From NCBI RefSeq assembly GCF_000381925.1, contig NZ_KB907307.1, positions 1,364,001 through 1,428,000 of the forward strand: a DNA stretch of 64,000 bases, written 5' to 3'. The DNA is from Nocardia sp. BMG111209. GTDB taxonomy: Bacteria; Actinomycetota; Actinomycetes; Mycobacteriales; Mycobacteriaceae. The notes beneath the pieces are model-generated. The model was not told the DNA's origin, did no database searches, and saw nothing but the letters and a program-made list of their open reading frames with translations. Positions 21,001 to 24,181 of the stretch are shown here, in pieces (position 1 is the first letter of the stretch; each line of letters opens with the position of its first letter). A program made the position numbers and the translations under genes.

Positions 21001-23945
21001 TGCGTGCGCGTTACGGGGTCCGCATCCTGTTGTCCGGAGTCGAGCCGGCTGTCTTCGAGCTGCCCGGCGCGACCGTGGAGAGTATGCGGGAGGTGGCGCG
21101 GGCGGTCGCGGAGTTGTTCGCCGACCGGCCGAACGCTCCAGTGGCCGATATCGATATCACGTCGATGCCGGACGGCAAGTGGGCCACCACGATCATGAAG
21201 CCGGCACCCGGCAGCGTGCATATCCGGTTGAACGAGCGCTATATCACCGATCATATTCTGGCACAACATAATTGGGCTGCTCTGGTGGCGCGCGGCTATG
21301 CAGCGGGCGACCCGGAACGCCCCGAGTACAGCGTGCTCGTGCACGAGTTCGGTCATGCGATCGATCAGATGGGTGGCTATGCCGCGCGCGGGGCGGCTCC
21401 GGCGGTGCTGACCCGCGCCGGGATGCCGGCCGGCGCCGCCGGTGGACGATGGCTGGCCGACCGGATCAGTTCCCGCGGTGTGGATCTCGCGACCGGGGCG
21501 GTGGACCTCATCGAGGTACTGGCCGAGGCATACGCCGCGGTAAGGCATTTCGGCGCGCAGGCCGATCCGGTGGCACATCTGTTGAACGACGTACTGACTC
21601 GGTACGCCGATCGATCCGTCAGGCCACCACAGCCGGCGCTGATCGTCGCCGCACGCGATGCTGCCGTACGCGACCTCACTGCGCTTGCCGGGCGATGGGG
21701 TGTCGACCCGACCGGGTCGACACCGCGGGAGCTGGTGGCCACGCTGGGAGCCCGGATCGACGCGGAATTGACTGCCCTCGACGCGTCGATCCCCCGCAGG
21801 CCCGCCGGCGGACCCGAACTGTCGCGCTGGCAGGACACCGTCCGGGCCGCAACCGACCGCCGAGAGCAGTTGTGGGATGCGGAGATCGAGCGCGAGGCCG
21901 TGGCGCGGCGCTACGAGACGGCGAACGCCGCCGCGCAGCGGCCGACCGTCGACGACATCGCCCTGCGCGCTCCCGTGGTCTCCTCGCAGGCCGGCCCAGC
22001 GGTCATCGGCCGTGCCGGTGAACCGGAGGTCGCCACGGGTCGATTCGATGCCGAATGGGAGCAGTACGACACCGCCGTCGAGGTGGCTGCCGAGGTCGGG
22101 AACCGCTACCCGGGGTTCGATCTGATGGGCTTCGACAGTGATATGGACGTGGCGTTCGCCCGGGAGGTCGCGCGGGCGATCGAGCGATTCACGACGGTGT
22201 TCCCGGACCTCGACGATGCGGTGATCCGGACTTCGGATTGTGGTGGCCGCCTTGTGCTCACGTTGCCCAGCGTCCGGGTCGGGGGTGGTCGGATCATCAG
22301 GGTGGACGAGGGTTTCGCCCGGCAACCGCACCTGGACCGATATCGCGACTCCTGGGCGAGATCCGAACTCGGCCGGCGGATCGGGCCGGTCGATCGCGCG
22401 GCCTACGGGGCGACGCTGTACGCACTGGGCAGATTGCTGGTCGATGCCGCCGACGGCGCCGAGGCCCGTGCCATGCGAATGCTCGCCGAGGGGTGTCGCG
22501 CGGAGCACGGGGCGCTGGACCGGGACGGGTTCGCGGACTGGCTGCAACGGCAGTTCACCTCGACAGCCTTCGGTTCGCCCGGGGGATTCAAGGTCACGAA
22601 CGCACTGCAGCAGTCGGTTGCGATCATGCTCGGGAACCCGGACGCGGCGACGGTCGGCCAGCGGATCCTGTACACGTTCGCAGTCGGTCGGGCCGATCCC
22701 GACGCGGCCGAATCACCTACAGAAGCAGAGTCTTTCGTGCCCGCCGAATCAGCGGACGAGTGGTCGCAGCTGTCGGATCAGGCCGCTATCGCCGCCGAAC
22801 TACGCGAGCGCTGTGGCGTCCGGATCCTGCTCTCCGGGGCCGAGACCACCGATTTCGCGCGGGCCGGTGTGGCGGTGGAGAGTATGCGCGAGATCGCCCG
22901 CGCGGTGACGGAATTGTTCACCGCCTGGCCGGACGCCACGCTGACCCGGATCGACATCACCGCTGACGCACCGCGCGACGACTGGTTCGGTTACACGGAG
23001 ACCCATGCGGCCATCGGTGGTGTGCTGATCGGGTTGAACCGGCGTTACCTCACCGATCGGCCGCTGTTCCGGCGCGAGTGGGCGGCCGGTGTGATCGACG
23101 GCCACACCGTCGGCGATCAGGATCGCCCCGAGTACGGGGTGCTGGTGCACGAGTTCGGGCATCTGATCGATGCGATGGGGAACCGGACCGCGCAGTGGGC
23201 AGGTGTCGTGGCACTGGCACATGCCGGGCTGACGGTCGGTATCGAGGCCGTTTCGTGGATGGTCCAGCGACTCAGCTCCTACGGCGTGAACCTGAAGACC
23301 GGCGATATCGACATCCAGGAGGTACTGGCCGAGGCATTCGCCTGGGTGTGGCATTACGGTGCCGAGGCCGATCCGACAGCGCATGTGCTCAACGATCTGC
23401 TGACGGAGCACGCCGCGGCCGTGGCCCTGGCCTCCCGGCCCACACTGCCGCCTGCGGGACCGCCGTCACCGGTTGTGTCCGGCAACGGCAGCGCCTTCCC
23501 CCGCGCGGGCGGATCCCACGGCGCGCGGCGTGTCGAGCCGGATCGGGAGGCGCCCGGTGGCCGGGTCCTCGTGCAGGCGTTCGGTGGGTTCGGGGAGCAC
23601 GCCGTGTTCGACGTCGCGGGCGGCAGCCTGTCCGCCGCCGACCGGCAGGCGGGTGTGCCCGGTGGCGTCTACGCGGAGCTGGGCGGCCATCCGGTGGTGT
23701 TCTACCGGCACGCCGGAGGGCTCGGCCTGCGGATCGGTGATCGGTCCGTCGATCTCGATGCTCCCTCGGTCGGTGTGCACTGGGAGATGTTGCCGGACCG
23801 GCAGATTCGGCTCGCGATCGCAGGCGGCGACGGGCTCGGCATCGAAATCCGTTATCGCGCCGTCACCGCCGATCGCGATCTGGGCCGGCTGATCTACGAC
23901 GTCTGCAACGATCCGGACCGCCGGGCGCGGATCTTCGGCGGATGA
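1..23945 (+). CDS. Giant multidomain toxin-like protein, 5'-truncated by window edge (at least 7,968 aa)
   Basis: The frame is open from base 3 to a TGA at 23943-23945. GTG 39 is only the first start-like codon in the window, so the gene very probably begins further left. Residues below count from GTG 39. In order: Pro/Gly linker (~116-264); helical and globular regions (~275-2400); Asn/Ala linker; a HopA1-type effector-like domain (~2686-2990, with RVYIN, ARADGIVVY and FGSLRS); acidic low-complexity linkers; two homologous ~1,000-residue modules (~3720-4760 and ~5418-6450) separated by a linker and a degenerate zincin-like domain (~5135-5350); a papain-like domain with C6571, H6653, D6668; four lethal-factor-like zincin domains (~6728-7790), of which the second and fourth keep HEFGH (H7102-H7106 and H7704-H7708) followed by an EVLAEA motif; and a ~130-residue C-terminus I do not recognise. 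The assignments come from motif reading. The immunity-like gene downstream and the ESX locus suggest a T7SS-exported toxin; no signal peptide can be judged because the N-terminus is missing. Confidence 0.9.
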   Translation, partial: ADRLRVDDRDDWVALRPGPALDATMLTLRGTAPATDARTDHTYKLDALEAFARRYAEAARRAQELAAEQSRLETPSAPDGSAVAENADQGAASALGESVRTIAAQHNSESGPSSATGTPSVAESGDPGHALPGGPANPRDRPLPGDTSDSGRQLPGDAADPGHHLPGGAADLGHRLPGGTADPGHHLPGGAADPGYRPPPGALADPDHRPPSEDLADPGDRPPPGDPADPGDSPSLRGPADPPPGGPADPGHPPPPKGPADPGDPPPPAGPPDSGDPSRSNWTPDGAQHEFHPRTRRLRQALRDLTHATGTRTRAWHRAAARLRDMDIDADGMQSRMLRDRIAAAAEQPGASYRLRELRRAADSGAGMLLRHAAAAEGVEVPTDHQVEQAIRDLLDERAARSDRQRRDLSQELIGGRASIELLRELARAHGLEPGRRDRTVLIAELRAVEGIDPHRWELSERKPRRARREELAREFGIDPAVYDRDDLIERLQQAIDARAARAAAQHRTAIEALDRYRVARANESVRRDRAQAEAEREVMFHSTDQSDKVDRVPGVSYRRMRVGPGHVRTVDDDGQPVRAIGVGSTGDPDIYLDAQERRILALRGYTDIVYRRVRLDEDGRIWVGNHRPPADPPAVRPAAPHRPGDWVPAGAEREHRPNSWMMRRALRQTGDEIRRLAKARDKAFAELVRTAYRIGIDGREMTAGELADAIRSRTAAAQAEANELWNRADLPHTELENFFAERRRLEGRAQLVEKSGKSLLKAMEIYHRRFAVPLERALTDAAVAAARDVLAAHGGRALGKDGRLVDADHTAPEVARLEPNRRLLIVSPGRNPDRILAPDVRGGLAGGGEFVFRQARVDEHGRVWLTDLREYDPARDEPAALPAAAPVAPAPAARPQRPSGKAPASDQEEMDRAVLDRAREADRYAFWRDELAQLAGLVPNLSIAELSRDRWAATTTRLKQEVAGYIEEPGAPDQPGTMIREQLGEAERSRREEQIDAIAAAALALYGAEDAIRQLDERIHQLELKGARHDASHLVRVHDEAERLVRRRAAVAEAAKPVRRRLAELEMRHFEEPDNFTPGDLRALADAREVVARTDNEIGRIDDRRAALVGTWRDRAAEHWRQVTGASDSAQPPLYRVGEQVWVDFGAPVAEDGSGGRPPRIIVVAGRAEFGRPDAADHDAAFAAALPYTPALGARLPRGLAGLLDLRPDTVVDYLRVTANAVGDTETESLPPPPIRRWVADGFAPGQRSVLVPDPVAWRQIISEGAGIPAGPDGRRMLPSQSRRAAELSRIVPVPPDEIMLSWADSDGTWHDIHEREARAYRAYQPQLPPGVKLAKYWGLRAGDWRLPPKGWAPFGGEDRRGVHPRTYDEKMPDGFSGDYAIDPFQDGVEPLLYYALTGQWPEMSFEEELSLTPEGRFLLWASQGPVGGPEPPPGWDEDLHHEMLLDGALYTVGKRWVQISAEAKKHPWLLRWIQGRPDIGEWALAHSRGLPNGPFDPDHPVLRKIPIVRSFRKFKWHGSDVWQQLFRSQTEAEHLPLADRTALQVARTVRGQERWAAVQRWADRVLEGFAADEHDTDADRIRAVLAEPRDPLLDNQDGGGSFLGGLTFAHDSEGNLLPADQLRARIVAIKNHLMRDELLVRDHRSPDELPVRKQVERLAHIADAWHRLSGVGDGIGRRSPLREDLVLLEDAWAEHEFLAKNPGRTWEDADRYAAGLGFDWDKVRPRLSEHFVLRRGELLHPGELPDDAPERLRPRALPGWSRRMLFNAWDKQVLFMRIPYAPESLPVGTEWESPPARRAAEILPEITARYDIRGLPDEPEQALRVLAERAADGRLPGVRVGHAIDDPWLELAVWAGRVEAFAAADTPGARGPWADRLGEPAAADGGRAERLATIRRWRRDLEQWLRDLQGQSEPLPVRVAVVNRLFAERDASVLERAAALDELRAELPGLPVRLHELLSAEPSSDSGRARYFDDAAQRVPAEFREQLDRLAAATTAYHEADADVAGFDEIIDDRLGVDARLAVHPRRGEAPRALLDDPVIQRADLERLRQRSAQAIVVRDSVAESLEAAVAGLPVTAARLREADPAARAALFQQLRTAPVQARTALPYFDRLAQAELTADAYHAAAARATALQADVARAAARERLAPDPSPARQQAAAAVPRNAADRVQIGHRVWDAVLDNLSDDERAVLRDYLNGDGTQPSPETVAVLDDILRRQRLPEVTVVTFDGRYGLFGPDGGRPGGVYHVPGHLEVMLGTRVATPTYRLELTVPEGTPGLFVGAANMFRAGLDAPRLLLARDLVVQIQEVRSAGGGVVVRGTVVAADRAGARPVIRPHPADEYRQSIALARDRQAAALGDVVRLIRSLGVDPGTAAGAELARAGLSAVAAERGRLAAARTRGADVADDLAVLRVVRQAMGAATQRYWESVADEERLRAETYALGPETTAPGSSDSHGSPAAPSDHGPGSATPPTGSADAATPAADPGAAVANAGAHESKSTVGSPNPVAAESTTGVAASSDFASASDTGAAELNPVTAQSTPGAAAQYDNSSALNTGAAERSLDAAEPTTGAVVPNVDASATNNVATELNPEARQNPGATEPNPGARRNPGAIAPNPGARRNPGAIAPNPDARRNPGATAPNPDTRQNSGATAPNTDVAAPNPSAVASDPDTAASNPGAAMPPSEVSSAGPGADADISAVEARAAADFPDVFERPRTLAELHERLRAGTPFEDLLTVRAASYRRHGQVPPTLSRESLTDFLHRIWDERAVEGGPDVYRSYSLDPGKDAVRDPQAHVARLGEILAARFREQDQVATMKGGSAFVPENAATLDPDAVEFVHFWRAGFGSVDRRLRVYINTTGEAMLDIAREIVHEVVDHHSGFPGVQGVRVLGPQQARADGIVVYVESPAAVERVVAWLKQLQQRRPDAFRWQVPPMTEQVLPGVSVGTEPPRGTHGRETFGSLRSNIIERALTALQTEDFGAFEAAVLVGFRRAGLDPDDPARNLPPVQQDPAAGPDTEDTPTPAAAVSDSPAVPEAERPAVVVSDSPAVPGAERPAVVVPESPAAPEVERPAVVVSDSPAVPGAERPAVVVSESPAVPEVERPAVVVSESPAVPEGERPAAATSGSSIYPPEVPASPAPAPEPGAPQNTPATVGPAEPEPGAPLNNPATVGPAEPVPGVPQNALVAAGPAEEPDRATDSTDDNSDDDPAATIGRNGQPGEPGARVDPGVADAVRQIAEPAETRSETTSSPNSGSPTTINWNGQPGNLDSAADPVVGDAAPQIADLPDKFSETTSSPIIDSPATALPTEGAPADPPGNVGSTADPNASNAAQSAADAVEQISNTTDSDDENPDGPSGSATVPAGIPDPGGQPGNTGAVADPDAADSEQPATKATDPVASTAHPATGEAEPAPGEVRFAEPRSTVESADGEGESDPLDTSRAAEETADPVTGDARSVAEEPRSVAGEAPSATDEARSVADVAEPAIGSIPSVPKPVGPAVEAGSPDGSAADDHIRSPAELVLGSAEQLSGRTDSAAAEPGTVALSPGASPDPAGQPDPARQPDSAQQRDSARQQDSAGQQPDSAGQPDSAGQPDSARQRDSARQQGSAGQRDSAGQQDSAGQPDSARQRDSARQRGSAGLQDSAGLQDSAGQRDSARQPDGVEDDPLVAGSSGSAVDDASAMDPSAEPIEERSETSDLAAEESDDGSFPAAPPTAGTPEPTRPESARISDESAAAAVREMRGLVFADQPDGWSVLEIDPRLVAAWEVLSRNEIGRAAAELLRAAGAAVRLVDDGDGDRFDGRTMDVVIDVGLRGEVALAGAIVEAAARAETVLSGAVEVSPTQIRRSERMEHVAARIWAEAAAYGLREEFYRELGAVGIGVPEDPTVVRAEVVAQFLAWHDRFDRDMRDQGFRVPRRLTRPAVPENRIGLRQIYLDAYDRSIAAASGESAAAARQLGRAAGTAALLADSRFEWVDGPGDTRRRAAAGQEWDVAESGSIAEFVPPTTEVVRQVQELVREHAAATRLLRRLDAAFDDLHAELRRNLAVPADALSGNRMEQARRVLDGVAAWTRHGTVDNSRVWMLGELATRSARAQAELARIDAALADIAGPSVRIGIDEAGVVRVVTGDAPPATPRVVPALDHEQWATTRPRTVSSLVEYLDHEPGSPVWWAAGVLDERGVVLRYTLDRESRSLGYDPATNSLLLHGDERPEELIAAAVLLSMDPGPAVAPQRLTTSRDEYIRLMLDHRAEAVALPLSRLQADLRRPAPALPEPDSASPRDVYHDAYHGAWRFAQGLFDADRVTEEMVRGAAHRAGVRAVRAIVDAQGAAVARDSLSARFGAEWDRAHGAEPGSAGFDDLLLADSSERRDQLAREYVREIEQFRRLRAQWHHYIPAGPAERIYTEAYDRAYRRAQRARSGTLPPTAAASAGLRAVRRHLDRVTPEHAEIAMDVARGAAHGLDWRWGRPVRSSFRYDPVEPLELVVAHQNSDERRAGPDLVSRAALDVLVAGLGSGWSAERLTGRVVRARNHAAGDPSPHLFVVAEPGEQLDALRELALAAPQFGTVLWDGTHILHYRVAELDPMGRPRTRHIDARTAEGAQRQPSREESFAQMLGHYLRYRLEGRTELGYHEWLGQLLAGALAYEARPEATVVVGLADDFLDFGYRQAESDAEIRSPHPAFVAHLLRTRRVPLPAAATPVPTVPGMSAHHVPVRDMAVPVRLERAEDGTWQVADPIGRGDRADMIAEHLRGMWDIDAAALLERISTMLTYGRSTLTPVDPHGRRRPAPAQRGRLPWNRRRAELPAGDAVVPERSESPPTDKAAPGRRAPAPPTGAAGTGRVRLPRGGVPLDRAALPRNSAIPGESAVVPGDSEMLRDPIAPDEDTAAPGNPEMSRNPIAPDEKAVVPGDPETLRNPSAPGEDTAVPGSPEMSRDPRAPGESAVVPGDPEMSRNSSAPGEDTAVPGSPEMSRDPRAPDEDAVVPGDPEMSRNSSAPGEDTAVPGSPGMSRDPSAPDEDAVAPGDPEMSQDPRAPGDPELPADPGAADRAESWSTGDLVPGDVPATPVDEPTPDRAPLPPGDRLVPDRHAYPPVPALAESPESAPESPEPYRNLLDLSVPLDPVDEPPAAPADSRAEFEPDHNTTPPDPRLVPSGDGWRWVGRDEIIAELGRRYPELAVHGFEHGDLDALREFARAVDDMLTRHPGLPVRSIAIGPTAAGRFAEAIWRHRPNGGHYAESITLSAYFATRVDELRDRMVEAERRGFVPRGVADRPVYAAVVRAFAHALDYAGDMRARAAAADTLLAHYEATRGWVDRPGYQAWQGLLSGFGVRDGVLNPVEALADSYLDVLFNGARAVEPARVLYRLLLDHAPGADPDETIGADPDEPIGVEPDETIGAEPDRTIGAEPDRTIGVEPDEAIGAEPRRGRPAADPSAGARDEMRAVRYGAADLQPADWLAHVPDPVRDGVWEVLSGTVIGRAAAATLRAAGAEVRFGERRGGDWFEGRIMDVAVDTTGRDQLELAAAVVQAATRAEAVVSGALEVRPARIRELDRPVHAAAHLRVAALGFGRATEFYRELHAGGYDPIGPVRPIDEYELRAVYLHAYDAALAVARETLPADRARESARAAGAAVLLDDSRFASSEAARRAADVAEAESAAARVPDPRDGPAEHVPATPHSARVLQELVREHAAATRSMHLLAEAFDRRYDDVAVGQGWERAPTTAGRFARLAAQSWRFQGDDARHTAHWLAGELGARHRRMTAEVERLRQAVAAQVADDRGPAAERVRVVIDAGGVVRTTPPPAVDVLAEFEAEAAARSEALDASKMVSEPPDRWATVRELLSAAIDPNYARLPDDSVSNHWVASVSDDSGVRLRYTIEADVPGMGKVADYDGPSHTLVINLARMAHTDGGVRLRVDLLRAAVQVLTGQRAGEPLPRLVSDRDGYLDRMLDLEAEAHALSFVRGRALALDQAYGHGRADRVSGHDIGVLERIYAEVYRDALKFAGNAYYGVLPSQPWHAAAHRAGVRAVRARVDELGPVDGVPYSARYGDEWDRAHGRASHARRNLPGRYADPETPRDLRDRRSDEYASEFEHFRRLRDAGRHVPVGPAERVYAEAYRAAYRKAERSGTESPDQAGRRAGRAATRKYIDKVGPANAEVGVDVVRAALVGPGWRWATPRVAADSVTEAPTDRVTPPAPTPELAEAIRTALAAQVREHSNGELLTGRVARLIDPSRSRERLAIVAPAGEHVEALRELGALRPEYANVLWDGSHELRYLAIDLRPNTGPRVDLRSAVEAEGPFRNPGYSDVVGQLLAHYLRFRAEGAVTVGFDRWLRQLGKKAFEMPKLGTAGGLAARLTAAGSRLVEADPTLPHTHPARVARDLRQRRIPLPPAGVPDRDEVHYDLALLTVAEVSLNVWLQRDGQGGWRLPQPDSHGDNADLLATYLPGLADPERRGLLGQIARILTDPSAPLRTEQPARRRRRARLPGPARLPAYASESVNVPGSGRDGLGAAPVDRRADRGRSHAVDGSTDDFNGWWLARSPLDAPPALPSAAPPRALPSAAPPPTDGSSPYPGSDAMEPTVSHQESNRGRCAELALATIRDQTASPVIRAFDRPVGLDGVSVAEIEQAAGARLHGYPGLAAITARLRALGPGAAALVVDEYRGASDEYGVGAHAYALVNEGGRIVVRDAAESGAPGSPAVHPSEVRGTYAIFFDRDGRVVDRHAPADTRAPSGIPESTDTGEVLASAVLRVGTGRFVDEWEQHDSAAEVAAVVGSRYPGVELRGFDRDVDVTFAREVARAIERFVTEFPHIGAVRLEPTDTGRNLARTVSEAVSAGHRNIQLHKGFAAAPNRYQQSWMESERGRRIGPADRAVYGLTLYMLSRLVADAGEGTADRMTMRLLAETYRAANGSLDRAGFTEWLQEQFTPLAYNVRGSFRVHRALQEAVAVMLVAPEAATRGQRILHELAVRRSHPGTRSELPSGHASFVLADRSDEWSQVQTSAQIVAALRARYGVRILLSGVEPAVFELPGATVESMREVARAVAELFADRPNAPVADIDITSMPDGKWATTIMKPAPGSVHIRLNERYITDHILAQHNWAALVARGYAAGDPERPEYSVLVHEFGHAIDQMGGYAARGAAPAVLTRAGMPAGAAGGRWLADRISSRGVDLATGAVDLIEVLAEAYAAVRHFGAQADPVAHLLNDVLTRYADRSVRPPQPALIVAARDAAVRDLTALAGRWGVDPTGSTPRELVATLGARIDAELTALDASIPRRPAGGPELSRWQDTVRAATDRREQLWDAEIEREAVARRYETANAAAQRPTVDDIALRAPVVSSQAGPAVIGRAGEPEVATGRFDAEWEQYDTAVEVAAEVGNRYPGFDLMGFDSDMDVAFAREVARAIERFTTVFPDLDDAVIRTSDCGGRLVLTLPSVRVGGGRIIRVDEGFARQPHLDRYRDSWARSELGRRIGPVDRAAYGATLYALGRLLVDAADGAEARAMRMLAEGCRAEHGALDRDGFADWLQRQFTSTAFGSPGGFKVTNALQQSVAIMLGNPDAATVGQRILYTFAVGRADPDAAESPTEAESFVPAESADEWSQLSDQAAIAAELRERCGVRILLSGAETTDFARAGVAVESMREIARAVTELFTAWPDATLTRIDITADAPRDDWFGYTETHAAIGGVLIGLNRRYLTDRPLFRREWAAGVIDGHTVGDQDRPEYGVLVHEFGHLIDAMGNRTAQWAGVVALAHAGLTVGIEAVSWMVQRLSSYGVNLKTGDIDIQEVLAEAFAWVWHYGAEADPTAHVLNDLLTEHAAAVALASRPTLPPAGPPSPVVSGNGSAFPRAGGSHGARRVEPDREAPGGRVLVQAFGGFGEHAVFDVAGGSLSAADRQAGVPGGVYAELGGHPVVFYRHAGGLGLRIGDRSVDLDAPSVGVHWEMLPDRQIRLAIAGGDGLGIEIRYRAVTADRDLGRLIYDVCNDPDRRARIFGG
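385..830 (+). repeat. 33-36 bp coding tandem repeat (Pro/Gly linker)
   Basis: Imperfect units of 11-12 residues of the type PGHHLPGGAAD, LGHRLPGGTAD, PGYRPPPGALAD recur about a dozen times in the giant protein. The translation is Pro/Gly/Asp-rich and should be an extended flexible linker. Confidence 0.8.
7773..7967 (+). repeat. 39-bp coding tandem repeat, 5 copies
   Basis: Five 13-residue units of the type ARRNPGAIAPNPG lie in the Ala/Asn-rich linker before the HopA1-like domain. The central copies are nearly identical in DNA, which suggests recent expansion by slippage or unequal exchange. Confidence 0.85.
9078..9365 (+). repeat. 48-bp coding tandem repeat, 6 copies
   Basis: Six 16-residue units of the type SDSPAVPGAERPAVVV directly follow the HopA1-like domain and begin a long acidic, Pro-rich linker. 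Units 2 and 4 encode the same peptide. Confidence 0.88.
10641..10967 (+). repeat. 18-bp coding tandem repeat, about 18 copies
   Basis: Hexapeptide units of the type DSARQR, DSAGQP and DSAGQQ recur about 18 times, with one inserted proline codon. The tract is hydrophilic and mixed-charge and separates the acidic linker from the first ~1,000-residue module. Confidence 0.88.
11200..14320 (+). repeat. Large internal module, copy 1 (~1,040 residues)
   Basis: This stretch of the giant gene is homologous at protein level to 16290-19390. Shared landmarks in the same order include VIGRAAA/EIGRAAA, REFYRELGA/TEFYRELHA, ELVREHAAATR, EWDRAHG, VLWDGTH/VLWDGSH and GHYLRYR/AHYLRFR. An early segment with the pattern VVID…IVEAAARAE resembles a metallopeptidase core without the HExxH histidines; this is only a suggestion. 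I cannot name the module. Confidence 0.85.
14601..15056 (+). repeat. 57-bp coding tandem repeat, 8 copies plus a partial
   Basis: Eight 19-residue units of the type PEMSRDPRAPGESAVVPGD follow the first ~1,000-residue module, and a partial unit trails into the next linker. Two versions of the unit alternate (…RDPR… and …RNSS…), so the array partly grew by duplication of a two-unit block. Confidence 0.9.
16104..16247 (+). repeat. 24-bp coding tandem repeat, 6 copies
   Basis: Six octapeptide units of the type EPDETIGA or EPDRTIGV sit between the first degenerate zincin-like domain and the second ~1,000-residue module. Confidence 0.88.
16290..19390 (+). repeat. Large internal module, copy 2 (~1,030 residues)
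   Basis: Second copy of the module at 11200-14320, strongly diverged in DNA but colinear in protein landmarks (ELVREHAAATR, SARYGDEWDRAHG, VLWDGSHELRY, AHYLRFR). The divergence shows that the duplication is old, unlike the short linker repeats. A degenerate zincin-like domain and two repeat arrays lie between the copies. Confidence 0.85.
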
Positions 23946-23975
23946 CCATCGACCGACGAGCACACCGGAGGGCAA

Positions 23976-24089
23976 GTGCGCGAACAATTCCCGTCCGACC
24001 ACGAACTGCGAGGCGATGTCGAGCAGGCGCTGCCGCCGGTGCTCGGCGGTGGTGGCCCGGCGGATGCCGAACGACCGCGGCAGCACTGA
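23976..24089 (+). CDS. Possible small ORF, 37 aa, after the giant gene
   Basis: GTG 23976 is preceded by GGAGGG at good spacing, and the frame runs 37 codons to TGA 24087. The peptide begins VREQFPSDHELRGDVEQ and is hydrophilic, with a Gly run near its middle. The ORF lies between the giant toxin-like gene and the immunity-like gene and would be co-transcribed with them. No family is recognised. It could be chance, since the sequence is short and GC-rich; the main support is the ribosome-binding site. Confidence 0.3.
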   Translation: MREQFPSDHELRGDVEQALPPVLGGGGPADAERPRQH

Positions 24090-24181
24090 CCCGTGGGCGA
24101 CGACCCGATATGTGACGATGGGACCCGGACAGCCGGGCATCGTGTCCGCTGTCCGGGCGAGACGAGGAGAATTTCGGCGCC

